NCBI RefSeq assembly: GCF_900103845.1
Contig: NZ_FNIJ01000015.1
Location: forward strand, 62,001-126,000
Direction of reading: 5' to 3'
Length of the DNA: 64,000 nucleotides
Source: Pseudomonas jinjuensis
GTDB taxonomy: Bacteria > Pseudomonadota > Gammaproteobacteria > Pseudomonadales > Pseudomonadaceae
In this document: one piece after another, positions 57,449 through 64,000 of the stretch
Layout: every line of letters begins with the position of its first letter
Numbering within the stretch: position 1 is the stretch's first letter
The notes under the pieces: model-generated
The model's database searches: none
What the model was told of the DNA's origin: nothing
What the model saw: the letters and a program-made list of their open reading frames with translations, nothing else
Made by a program: the position numbers and the translations under genes

Positions 57449-58771
57449 TCAGGCCGCCGCTTCGCCCAGGGCCGCGTCCAGGCATTCGAGGAACAGCTCG
57501 GCATGCTCCTGCTCGAAGGCCAGCAGCGGGCGGATCTTCAGGATGTTCTCCATGGGGCCGGCGGCGCTGATCAGCACGCCGCGCTCGCGCATGGCGTTCA
57601 CCACACGGCGGGTCTGCATTGCCGCCGGTTCCTTGCTCGCGCGGTTGGTGACCAGTTCCACGCCGAGGAACAGGCCCGCGCCGCGCACGTCGCCGATCAG
57701 TTCGTGGCGCTCGGCCAGCCGCCTGAATCCATCCAGCAGGAAATCGCCGATCGCCTTCGAACGCTGCTGCAGTCCCTCGTCACGGATCACGTCTAGCACT
57801 GCCTGGGCCGCCGCGCAGGACACCGGGTTGCCGCCGAAGGTGTTGAAGTAGCGCACGTTGCGCCCGAAGCTTTCCAGCACATCGGCGCGTGCCACCACGC
57901 CGGCGATGGGCTGGCCGTTGCCCATGGGCTTGCCGAGGGTGACCAGGTCCGGCTGCACGCCGTGGCGCTGGAAGCCCCACATCTTCTCGCCGGTGCGGGC
58001 GAAGCCGCACTGCACTTCGTCGGCGATGTACAGCAGGCCTTCGGCGCGGGCCACCGCCACCGCTTCGGCGAGGAAGCCGGCCGGATCGGGGAAGACCCCG
58101 TCGCTGGCGAAGATGCCGTCGAGCAGCAGCGCGGCGGGCTCGATGCCGTTGGCGCGCAGGTCGGCGATGGCGGCGCGGACGTCATCGGCCAGGGTTCTGG
58201 CGACGTTCTCCGCGCCCAGTCGGTAGGCGTCCGGTGCACGCACGGTGCGCGCATGGGCGGGCAGGGTGATGCCGGCGCCCAGCGAGGGCGAGAGTTCGGA
58301 AATGTCGCCGGTGACGCCGTGGTAGGCGAAGCGGGTGACGATCACTCCGGTGCCGCCGGTGTAGTGGCGGGCGATGCGCAGCGCCAGGTCGTTGGCCTCG
58401 CTGCCGGTGCAGGTGAACATCACCTGGTCGAGCCCGGCGGGGAAGGTCGCCAGCAGCTGTTCGGCGTAATCGAGGATGCCTTCCTGCAGGTAGCGGGTAT
58501 GGGTGTTCAGCGTGGCCGCCTGGGTGGCGATGGCCTGCACCACGCGCGGGTGGCAGTGGCCGACGGAGACGACGTTGTTGTAGGCGTCGAGATAGCGCCG
58601 GCCCTGCTTGTCGTACAGCCACACACCCTCGCCGCGGACGGTGTGCAGCGGGCGTTCGTAGAACAGCCGGTAGGCCGGGCCGAGCAGGCGCTCGCGGCGC
58701 TCGATCAGGCGGCGCTCCTCCTCGCTCAGGCGTTCGGCGTCGGCGGCGCTGTATCCGTTGATCATGGTCAT
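57449..58771 (-). CDS. Class III aminotransferase-fold enzyme, AGXT2L-like phospho-lyase
   Basis: 440 aa, fold type I PLP enzyme. YNNVVSVGHCHPRVVQAI, NTHTRYLQEGILDYAEQL, FTCTGSEANDLALRIAR, the DEVQCGFARTG Asp (D251) and the Schiff-base lysine K281 in LGKPMGNGQP. The NNVxxVGHCHP, NTxxRYL and GKPMGNG blocks match AGXT2L1/2, which eliminate phosphate from O-phosphoethanolamine or 5-phosphohydroxylysine instead of transaminating. The gene next to it is a kinase of the hydroxylysine kinase group, supporting phospho-lyase action. Overlaps the kinase stop by 4 nt. Alternative: an ordinary omega-aminotransferase. Confidence 0.83.
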   Translation of the reverse strand: MTMINGYSAADAERLSEEERRLIERRERLLGPAYRLFYERPLHTVRGEGVWLYDKQGRRYLDAYNNVVSVGHCHPRVVQAIATQAATLNTHTRYLQEGILDYAEQLLATFPAGLDQVMFTCTGSEANDLALRIARHYTGGTGVIVTRFAYHGVTGDISELSPSLGAGITLPAHARTVRAPDAYRLGAENVARTLADDVRAAIADLRANGIEPAALLLDGIFASDGVFPDPAGFLAEAVAVARAEGLLYIADEVQCGFARTGEKMWGFQRHGVQPDLVTLGKPMGNGQPIAGVVARADVLESFGRNVRYFNTFGGNPVSCAAAQAVLDVIRDEGLQQRSKAIGDFLLDGFRRLAERHELIGDVRGAGLFLGVELVTNRASKEPAAMQTRRVVNAMRERGVLISAAGPMENILKIRPLLAFEQEHAELFLECLDAALGEAAA

Positions 58772-59835
58772 GGGCGGGGCTCCTGTTGGCAGGCGGCGGC
58801 GATCTGGTCCTGGGCCTGGCTGCGGGTCAGGCTGGCCAGGCCTTGCAGGCTGCGCCAGGCGTGGCGGGTATTGCGCAGGATGTAGTCGCGGTTTTCCGGG
58901 TGCAGGCTGGCGCGCCAGGCGGTGATGCACAGGGTCATGGTCAGGCGGGTGGCGATCAGGTCGGCGAGGATTTCCTGCTCGGCCTCCAGCAGCGGGTAGC
59001 GCCGGTGGTAGGCGGCGATCATCTCGGCGGCGGTGGCCAGCGGCGCGTCGGGCTCGCCCACCTGGTAGGCGGCGGCCACGCCGAGGTCGTTGATCAGCGG
59101 GGCGTGGACCATGTCGCCGAAGTCGAGGATGTTGCGCAGCTGTTCCGGATGCTCGACGTCGACGATGACGTTGTGCGGATTGAGGTCGTTGTGGATCACC
59201 TGCGCGCGCAGCGAGGCCTGGCGCGGCAGGGCGTGCAATTCGAAGTTGTCGAGGAAGCGTTCGACGAGGGCGCGACCGTCCCTGTCCTCGATGTAGGTCA
59301 GCAGCCGGCGCAGGCGCGAGGCGTGCTTGAGGTCCCAGAGCAGTTCGTGGCCGGATGCGGGATGTTCGAAGCCGTTCAGCGCCAGTCCCAGCCGCGCCAG
59401 GGCGTCGCCCAGGTTCTCCCGCAGTGCGCGGCTGCGCTCTGGCACGCGGTGCAGCGGCAGGCCGTCGACGAAGGAGAACAGGCGGGCGAGCATGGGTTGC
59501 CCGTCGATTTCCACCGGTACCTGATAGCGGCCATCGAGCGCGGGATATACGCGCTGCACCGGCAAATCCGCATCGGCGGCTTCGACGCGGAGCAGGGCGC
59601 GGTTCTGGAAATCCACCACCTGCGGGTCTTCCAGCGGGTGGGAGAGCTTCAGCAGGCGCGACGCACCCCGGGCATCGGTGATCTGGAAGTTCAGGTCGCG
59701 TTCGCCGGCCAGCTTGTTCAGCGTGCCGTGCAGGCCGAAGCATTCGGCGGCGATGGCGGCGGCCTGCTGGTCGCTGACCCGGGCCGGCGCGGCCTCGAGC
59801 AGGTGGTCGTGGGCGGATAGGGTGTTCAGTGACAC
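58768..59835 (-). CDS. APH-family small-molecule kinase, hydroxylysine/amino-alcohol kinase-like
   Basis: 355 aa, aminoglycoside phosphotransferase fold. Catalytic loop IHNDLNPHNVIVD (H215, D217), metal-binding ILDFGDMVHAPLINDLGVA (D238), GERDLNFQI as N-lobe loop and LLKLSHP holding the ATP lysine. The HxDLNxxNV and DFGD form with a GxRDxNF-like loop recalls HYKK (AGPHD1), the hydroxylysine kinase partner of AGXT2L2. Start is GTG at 59835 with GGAG 7 nt upstream. Probably phosphorylates an amino alcohol for the downstream lyase; the substrate is inferred. Confidence 0.8.
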   Translation of the reverse strand: MSLNTLSAHDHLLEAAPARVSDQQAAAIAAECFGLHGTLNKLAGERDLNFQITDARGASRLLKLSHPLEDPQVVDFQNRALLRVEAADADLPVQRVYPALDGRYQVPVEIDGQPMLARLFSFVDGLPLHRVPERSRALRENLGDALARLGLALNGFEHPASGHELLWDLKHASRLRRLLTYIEDRDGRALVERFLDNFELHALPRQASLRAQVIHNDLNPHNVIVDVEHPEQLRNILDFGDMVHAPLINDLGVAAAYQVGEPDAPLATAAEMIAAYHRRYPLLEAEQEILADLIATRLTMTLCITAWRASLHPENRDYILRNTRHAWRSLQGLASLTRSQAQDQIAAACQQEPRP

Positions 59836-59885
59836 GGTTGCTACTCCATCGGGTCAAGCATGCAGCGGCCCGGCGAACCCTGGAG

Positions 59886-59912
59886 ACCCGCCCGGCACGG
59901 TGCCGGGCGGGT
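59886..59912 (-). promoter_or_regulatory. Intra-operon stem-loop between binding-protein and kinase genes
   Basis: Perfect 12-bp stem ACCCGCCCGGCA / TGCCGGGCGGGT with a CGG loop, in the 86-nt gap, without a U-run. Such hairpins typically protect the upstream ABC binding-protein mRNA from 3' decay and lower downstream expression. Confidence 0.8.
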
Positions 59913-59921
59913 TCTGCCAGT

Positions 59922-60950
59922 TTACTTGCTCGCCCAGGCGTTGAAGCGTTGTTCCAGTTCCTCGCCGTGGTCGATCCAGAACTCGGTGTCCATCGCACGC
60001 GCGTTTTCGAGGTTCTGCGGCGCGGTGGGCAGCTTGGTGCGGATGGCCGGATCGATCAGGTCGATGGTGTGGGTGTTGGTGGGACCATAGGGAATCGCTT
60101 CGGCGAAGACCTTCTGGTACTCCGGGCTGTTGGCCAGGGCGATGAACTGCTCGGCCTGCGCCTTGTTCTTGCTGCCCTTGACGATGGCCCAGTGGTCCAG
60201 GTCGTAGAGGCTGCCGTTCCACTGGATGGCGAAGTCGCGGCCTTCCTTCTGCGCGGTGGTGACGCGGCCGTTGTAGGCGGAGGTCATCACCACGTCGCCC
60301 GCGGCCAGCCACTGCAGCGGCTGCGCGCCGGCTTCCCACCACTGGATGTTCGGCTTGATCTGGTCGAGCTTGCGGAAGGCGCGGTCGACCCCTTCCCTGG
60401 TGCCGAGCACCTTGTACAGGTCTTCCATCTTCACGCCGTCGGCGAGCAGGGCGAATTCCAGGGTGAACTTGGCGCCACGGCGCAGGCCGCGCTTGCCCGG
60501 ATATTTCTGCACGTCCCAGAAGTCGGCCCAACTGCTGGGGGCGGTCTTCAGCTTGTTGCTGTCGTAGGTGAGCACGGTGGACCAGATGAAGATGCCGGCG
60601 CCGCAGTCGCTGACGGCGGCGGGGAGGAAGTCCTCCTGCTTGCCCAGCTTCGACCAGTCCAGCGGCTCGAACAGGCCTTCGCTGCAGCCGCGGATCAGTT
60701 CGGGGGATTCCACTTCCACCACGTCCCAGCTGGTCTGCCCGGTATCGGCCATGACCTTGATCTTGGCCATCTCGCCGTTGTACTCGGCGGCCTGCACGGT
60801 GGTCCCGTTCTTCGCCGAGAAGGGTTGGTAGAAGGCCTTTTCCTGGGCCACCTTGTTGTCCCCGCCGAAGGACACTACGGTCAGGGGAGCGGCGTGGAGC
60901 TGGGCGGCGCCGCCGGCCAGCAACATCAGTGCTGCGACTTTCTTGAACAT
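59922..60950 (-). CDS. Periplasmic solute-binding protein, polyamine-type ABC
   Basis: 342 aa. Signal peptide MFKKVAALMLLAGGAAQLHA, then an SBP_bac_8/PotD-like two-lobe protein. PLTVVSFGGDNKVAQEKAFY, IKVMADTGQTSWDVVEVES and DWSKLGKQEDFLPAAV show the PotF/PotD pattern; a Trp/Asp-rich pocket (IQWWEAGAQP) would bind a cationic amine. No permease or ATPase is in this operon. First gene of the minus-strand operon; ATG at 60950 has GGAG 7 nt upstream. Confidence 0.87.
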   Translation of the reverse strand: MFKKVAALMLLAGGAAQLHAAPLTVVSFGGDNKVAQEKAFYQPFSAKNGTTVQAAEYNGEMAKIKVMADTGQTSWDVVEVESPELIRGCSEGLFEPLDWSKLGKQEDFLPAAVSDCGAGIFIWSTVLTYDSNKLKTAPSSWADFWDVQKYPGKRGLRRGAKFTLEFALLADGVKMEDLYKVLGTREGVDRAFRKLDQIKPNIQWWEAGAQPLQWLAAGDVVMTSAYNGRVTTAQKEGRDFAIQWNGSLYDLDHWAIVKGSKNKAQAEQFIALANSPEYQKVFAEAIPYGPTNTHTIDLIDPAIRTKLPTAPQNLENARAMDTEFWIDHGEELEQRFNAWASK

Positions 60951-61159
60951 GCGGATACTCCTGGTCGGGCCCATCCGGCCCGGAAAAAAGAGGGCAGCTT
61001 CAAGAGAAGGGCTGGGGCGGCCCGAGCTGGGAGGCCAGCCTTGCGCCCGGTACTTCAGGGAGAGGAGCGCGGTGCGCTGGTGCGGTCGGTCATGCGATGT
61101 CCTCGGTTTCTTGTTGTTGTTCGGATCAGGTGACGCCGGGAGGGATTAAAACATCTTCC

Positions 61160-61181
61160 AAAATATGATGCATCATGTTTT
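61160..61181. promoter_or_regulatory. Operator-like palindrome between the divergent operons
   Basis: AAAATATGATG / CATCATGTTTT, pairing 10 of 11, with a perfect ATGATGCATCAT core. It lies in AT-rich DNA in a GC-rich genome, 53 nt before the SDR start. This is the sort of site an FCD/GntR protein binds. The rest of the 283-nt region (60951-61233) holds no gene I can support. Confidence 0.65.
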
Positions 61182-61233
61182 ATTCTTTTCCATCGCGCGT
61201 CCACGGACGTCCACATTTCGCAGGGGAAGTTTC

Positions 61234-61968
61234 ATGAGCCAGACCAGGACCTTGCTGCTGACCGGCGCCAGCCGCGGCATCGGCCACGCCACGGTGAAAC
61301 ATTTCAACGCGGCGGGCTGGAAGGTGTTCACCGCCTCGCGGCAGGACTGGAGCGCCGAGTGCCCCTGGGCCGAGGGGCTGATCAACCACATCCACCTCGA
61401 CCTGGAGGACATCGAAAGCGTCGAGCGCAGCCTGCCGGCGATCCGCGAGAAGCTCGGCGGCCAGCTGCATGCGCTGGTTAACAACGCCGGCATCTCGCCC
61501 AAGGGCCCGGAAGGGCAGCGCCTGGGCGTGCTGGAAAGCGACTACGCCACCTGGCTGAAGGTGTTCAACGTCAACCTGTTCTCCACCGCGCTGCTGGCGC
61601 GCGGGCTGTTCGAGGAACTGAAGGCCGCGCGCGGCACGGTGATCAACGTCACTTCCATCGCCGGCTCGCGGGTGCACCCCTTCGCCGGTGTCGCCTACGC
61701 CTCGTCCAAGGCCGCGCTGGCGGCGCTGACCCGGGAGATGGCCCACGACTTCGGCCGCCACGGCGTGCGGGTCAACGCCATCGCGCCGGGGGAGATCGAT
61801 ACCTCGATCCTTTCCTCGGGCACCGAGCAGATCGTCGAGCGCGACATTCCCATGCACCGCCTGGGCAAGCCGGAGGAGGTGGCCTCGCTGATCCACTTCC
61901 TCTGCACCAGCGGGGCGTCCTACGTGAACGGCGCGGAAATCCACGTCAACGGTGGCCAGCATGTCTGA
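61234..61968 (+). CDS. Short-chain dehydrogenase/reductase
   Basis: 244-aa classical SDR, NAD(P)-dependent. TGASRGIGHA at residues 10-19, NNAG at 83-86, catalytic SIAG with Ser141 (or 145), Tyr155 and Lys159 in YASSK. Near the C-terminus SYVNGAEIHVNGGQHV. ATG at 61234 follows AGGGGAAG. Transcribed away from the binding-protein operon; 72 nt precede the GntR gene on the same strand. Substrate unknown, perhaps a hydroxy or amino-alcohol intermediate. Confidence 0.92.
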   Translation: MSQTRTLLLTGASRGIGHATVKHFNAAGWKVFTASRQDWSAECPWAEGLINHIHLDLEDIESVERSLPAIREKLGGQLHALVNNAGISPKGPEGQRLGVLESDYATWLKVFNVNLFSTALLARGLFEELKAARGTVINVTSIAGSRVHPFAGVAYASSKAALAALTREMAHDFGRHGVRVNAIAPGEIDTSILSSGTEQIVERDIPMHRLGKPEEVASLIHFLCTSGASYVNGAEIHVNGGQHV

Positions 61969-62040
61969 AGCCCGCTGGCATTCGGTGCGGGCAACGACCA
62001 TCATTCGCGCCCGAATGCCGCACCACGCGATGAGAAAGCG

Positions 62041-62727
62041 ATGAACTACCCGATCGAAGGCCTCAACCATTCCTACCTGGGCAGCGGCGTCTACGCGCTG
62101 CTCCGCGAGGCGCTGATCACCGGCCGCTTCAAGCCGAACGACCGCCTGCGCATCCGCGACCTGGCGCAGCAGCTGGGCACCAGCGTCACGCCGGTGCGCG
62201 ATGCGATCCTGCAACTGGCCAAGGAGCAGGCGCTGGAGCTGCGGACGCCGCGGGACATCCGCGTGCCGCTGCTGACCAGCGAGCAGTACCTGGAGATCCG
62301 CAGCATCCGCCTGGCCCTCGAAGGCCTCGCCGCCGAAACCGCCGCGACCAGGGTCAGCGCCGAGCAGCTGGCGATGCTGGAGACCAACATCCGCGACAAC
62401 CTCGAAGCGATCCACGCCGATGACCTGGTCTCGGCGCTCAAGCTCAACCAGGCCTTCCACTTCGCCCTCGCCGAGATCGCCGGCATGCCGCTGCTGCGCG
62501 GCTTCCTCGACAGCCTGTGGATGCGCACCGGCCCGCTGATCGCCCAGGCCTACGGCGACTTCAACGAACGCATGGCCGTCGAGCACCACTGGGAAGTGCT
62601 GCGTGCGCTGCAGCAGGGAGATGGCGTGGCGGCGCGCGAGGCCATCCACACCGACCTGCTGGATGGCAGCGAGAAGATGCTGGAGTTCATTGCGCAGAAC
62701 GAAAGCGACGCCCAACTGGCCAGCTGA
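62041..62727 (+). CDS. GntR-family (FCD) transcriptional regulator
   Basis: 228 aa. The N-terminal winged HTH (VYALLREALITGRFKPNDRL, then RDLAQQLGTSVTPVRDAI) is followed by an FCD all-helical effector domain. There the metal/ligand histidines appear in NQAFHFALAE and VEHHWEVLRAL. Such regulators usually control the adjacent catabolic genes and sense their substrate. The palindrome at 61160-61181 is a candidate site. Confidence 0.92.
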   Translation: MNYPIEGLNHSYLGSGVYALLREALITGRFKPNDRLRIRDLAQQLGTSVTPVRDAILQLAKEQALELRTPRDIRVPLLTSEQYLEIRSIRLALEGLAAETAATRVSAEQLAMLETNIRDNLEAIHADDLVSALKLNQAFHFALAEIAGMPLLRGFLDSLWMRTGPLIAQAYGDFNERMAVEHHWEVLRALQQGDGVAAREAIHTDLLDGSEKMLEFIAQNESDAQLAS

Positions 62728-62730
62728 CGC

Positions 62731-62896
62731 TGTAGGAGGGGGCCATGCCCCCGACCTGCATGTGCGCCCTGGTCGGTCGCGGGCATGGCTCGCTCCTACA
62801 GTGCCGCCGGTTTATTGGATCCCCGCGTTCGCGGGGAAGACGGAGTTGAGAGTCGCACGGAGTTATCCGGAAAATCCGTCATTCCCGCGAACGCGG
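62731..62896. repeat. REP pair followed by GGATCCCCGC-type repeats
   Basis: Direct REP with GGGGGCC/CCCCC stem (62731-62754), inverted GGGC-stem REP with one mismatch (62777-62800), then a segment GCCGCCGGTTTATTGGAT with CCCCGCGTTCGCGGGG (62803-62843). A reverse-type copy ATTCCCGCGAACGCGGGAA follows at 62880-62898. The first three parallel the arrangement at 2921-3013. Confidence 0.83.
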
Positions 62897-62938
62897 GAAA
62901 CCAGAAGACAGTTGCTCCTACAGAATCCGCGGGACTAC

Positions 62939-62967
62939 AAATGAAAAACGGCCCCGAAGGGCCGTTT
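62939..62967 (-). terminator. Terminator of the branched-chain ABC operon
   Basis: Read on minus: AAACGGCCC-TTCG-GGGCCGTTT followed by TTCAT (stem at 62946-62967). It lies 20 nt past the braG stop and has a UUCG loop and a U-run. Confidence 0.9.
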
Positions 62968-62986
62968 CTCGTTGCGTTGCCGAACC

Positions 62987-63688
<702 letters not shown>

Positions 63689-63691
63689 GAC

Positions 63692-64000
63692 TCAGGCCTC
63701 CCCCAGATAGGCTTTGATCACGTCCGGATTGCCGCGGATCTCTTCCGGGGTGCCGTCGGCCAGGGGCGTGCCCTGGTTGATCACGTAGATATGGTCGGAA
63801 ATGCTCATCACCAGCTTCATGTCGTGCTCGATCAGCAGCACGGTGACGCCGTGCTCGGCGCGGAGCATGGCGATCAGCGCCTTGAGATCCTCGGTCTCGC
63901 GCGGGTTGAGGCCGGCCGCCGGTTCGTCGAGCATCAGGATCTGCGGGCGGGTCATCATGCAGCGGGCGATTTCCAGCCGGCGCTGCTGGCCGTAGGCGAG
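63692..64000 (-). CDS. braF: Branched-chain amino acid ABC transporter ATPase LivG/BraF (partial)
   Basis: C-terminal 102 residues only; the start lies beyond the right edge. AYGQQRRLEIARCMMTRP is the post-signature helix, ILMLDEPAAGLNPRETEDL the Walker B plus D-loop, and LLIEHDMKLVMSISDHIYVINQG the switch His. This is the LivG long C-terminus ending VIKAYLGEA. Frame is open to base 64000. Confidence 0.95.
   Translation of the reverse strand, partial: LAYGQQRRLEIARCMMTRPQILMLDEPAAGLNPRETEDLKALIAMLRAEHGVTVLLIEHDMKLVMSISDHIYVINQGTPLADGTPEEIRGNPDVIKAYLGEA

Noticed and set aside
57449-59998. Single 849-aa fusion of the PLP enzyme with upstream sequence
   Set aside because: The upstream part is the out-of-frame shadow of the kinase; the true start at 58771 overlaps the kinase stop as ATGA.

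Overview
The window is a high-GC stretch of gammaproteobacterial chromosome. Gene content, gene order and protein sequences point to a Pseudomonas of the P. aeruginosa / P. citronellolis / P. nitroreducens neighbourhood that is not P. aeruginosa itself. From memory of PAO1, three syntenic blocks are joined: (i) cadA-cadR-ppc-adk-tsaB...rsmJ-mexL-mexJK; (ii) nth-rnfEGDCBA...metG-mrp-dcd; (iii) quiP...dinG...pdxH-glxK-slyB-shaA..G...bra. The joins lie between mexK and the 17 kb small gene, and between dcd and quiP. No rRNA, tRNA, CRISPR array, prophage, transposase or RAYT gene was recognised.

Layout. 0-3 kb: Cd/Zn efflux ATPase and its divergent MerR regulator, sharing a dyad promoter. 3-11.5 kb: housekeeping genes (PEP carboxylase, adenylate kinase, TsaB) and a compact run of small conserved genes ending in rsmJ. 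11.8-16.8 kb: MexL-type repressor and a MexJK RND pump. 17-24 kb (minus strand): Rnf electron-transport operon with nth as last gene, preceded by a ccdAB toxin-antitoxin pair next to metG. 27-29 kb: mrp, dcd. 29-38.6 kb: QuiP-type AHL acylase, GST, two SEC-C proteins, a LEA-type lipoprotein, a TRIC channel, OmpA-family and collagen-like envelope proteins, and a CopD protein. 38.7-48 kb: DinG helicase, secreted GH-A clan hydrolase, serine esterase, OmpA-family lipoprotein, pdxH, glycerate kinase, SlyB-like lipoprotein. 48-54 kb: complete Sha/Mrp multisubunit Na+/H+ antiporter operon with overlapping genes. 54-57.4 kb: DMT exporter, PLP lyase, lipoprotein, DUF488 protein. 57.4-62.7 kb: an accessory-looking catabolic module (class III aminotransferase-fold phospho-lyase, small-molecule kinase and polyamine-type solute-binding protein, divergent from an SDR and a GntR/FCD regulator). 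63-64 kb: end of a branched-chain amino acid ABC operon.

The intergenic spaces are unusually rich in short palindromic repeats. A REP family has the frame TGTAGGAGC-stem-GCGA, with stems that vary but keep pairing. A second family begins GTAGGGCG/GTAGGGTG, and a third is GGATCCCCGC-like. They often occur as inverted pairs and one 93-nt composite is duplicated. The most interesting functional hypotheses are the amino-alcohol/hydroxylysine kinase plus phospho-lyase module at the right end, and the ccdAB pair placed 29 nt upstream of rnfA in what I recall as a variable spot in P. aeruginosa.
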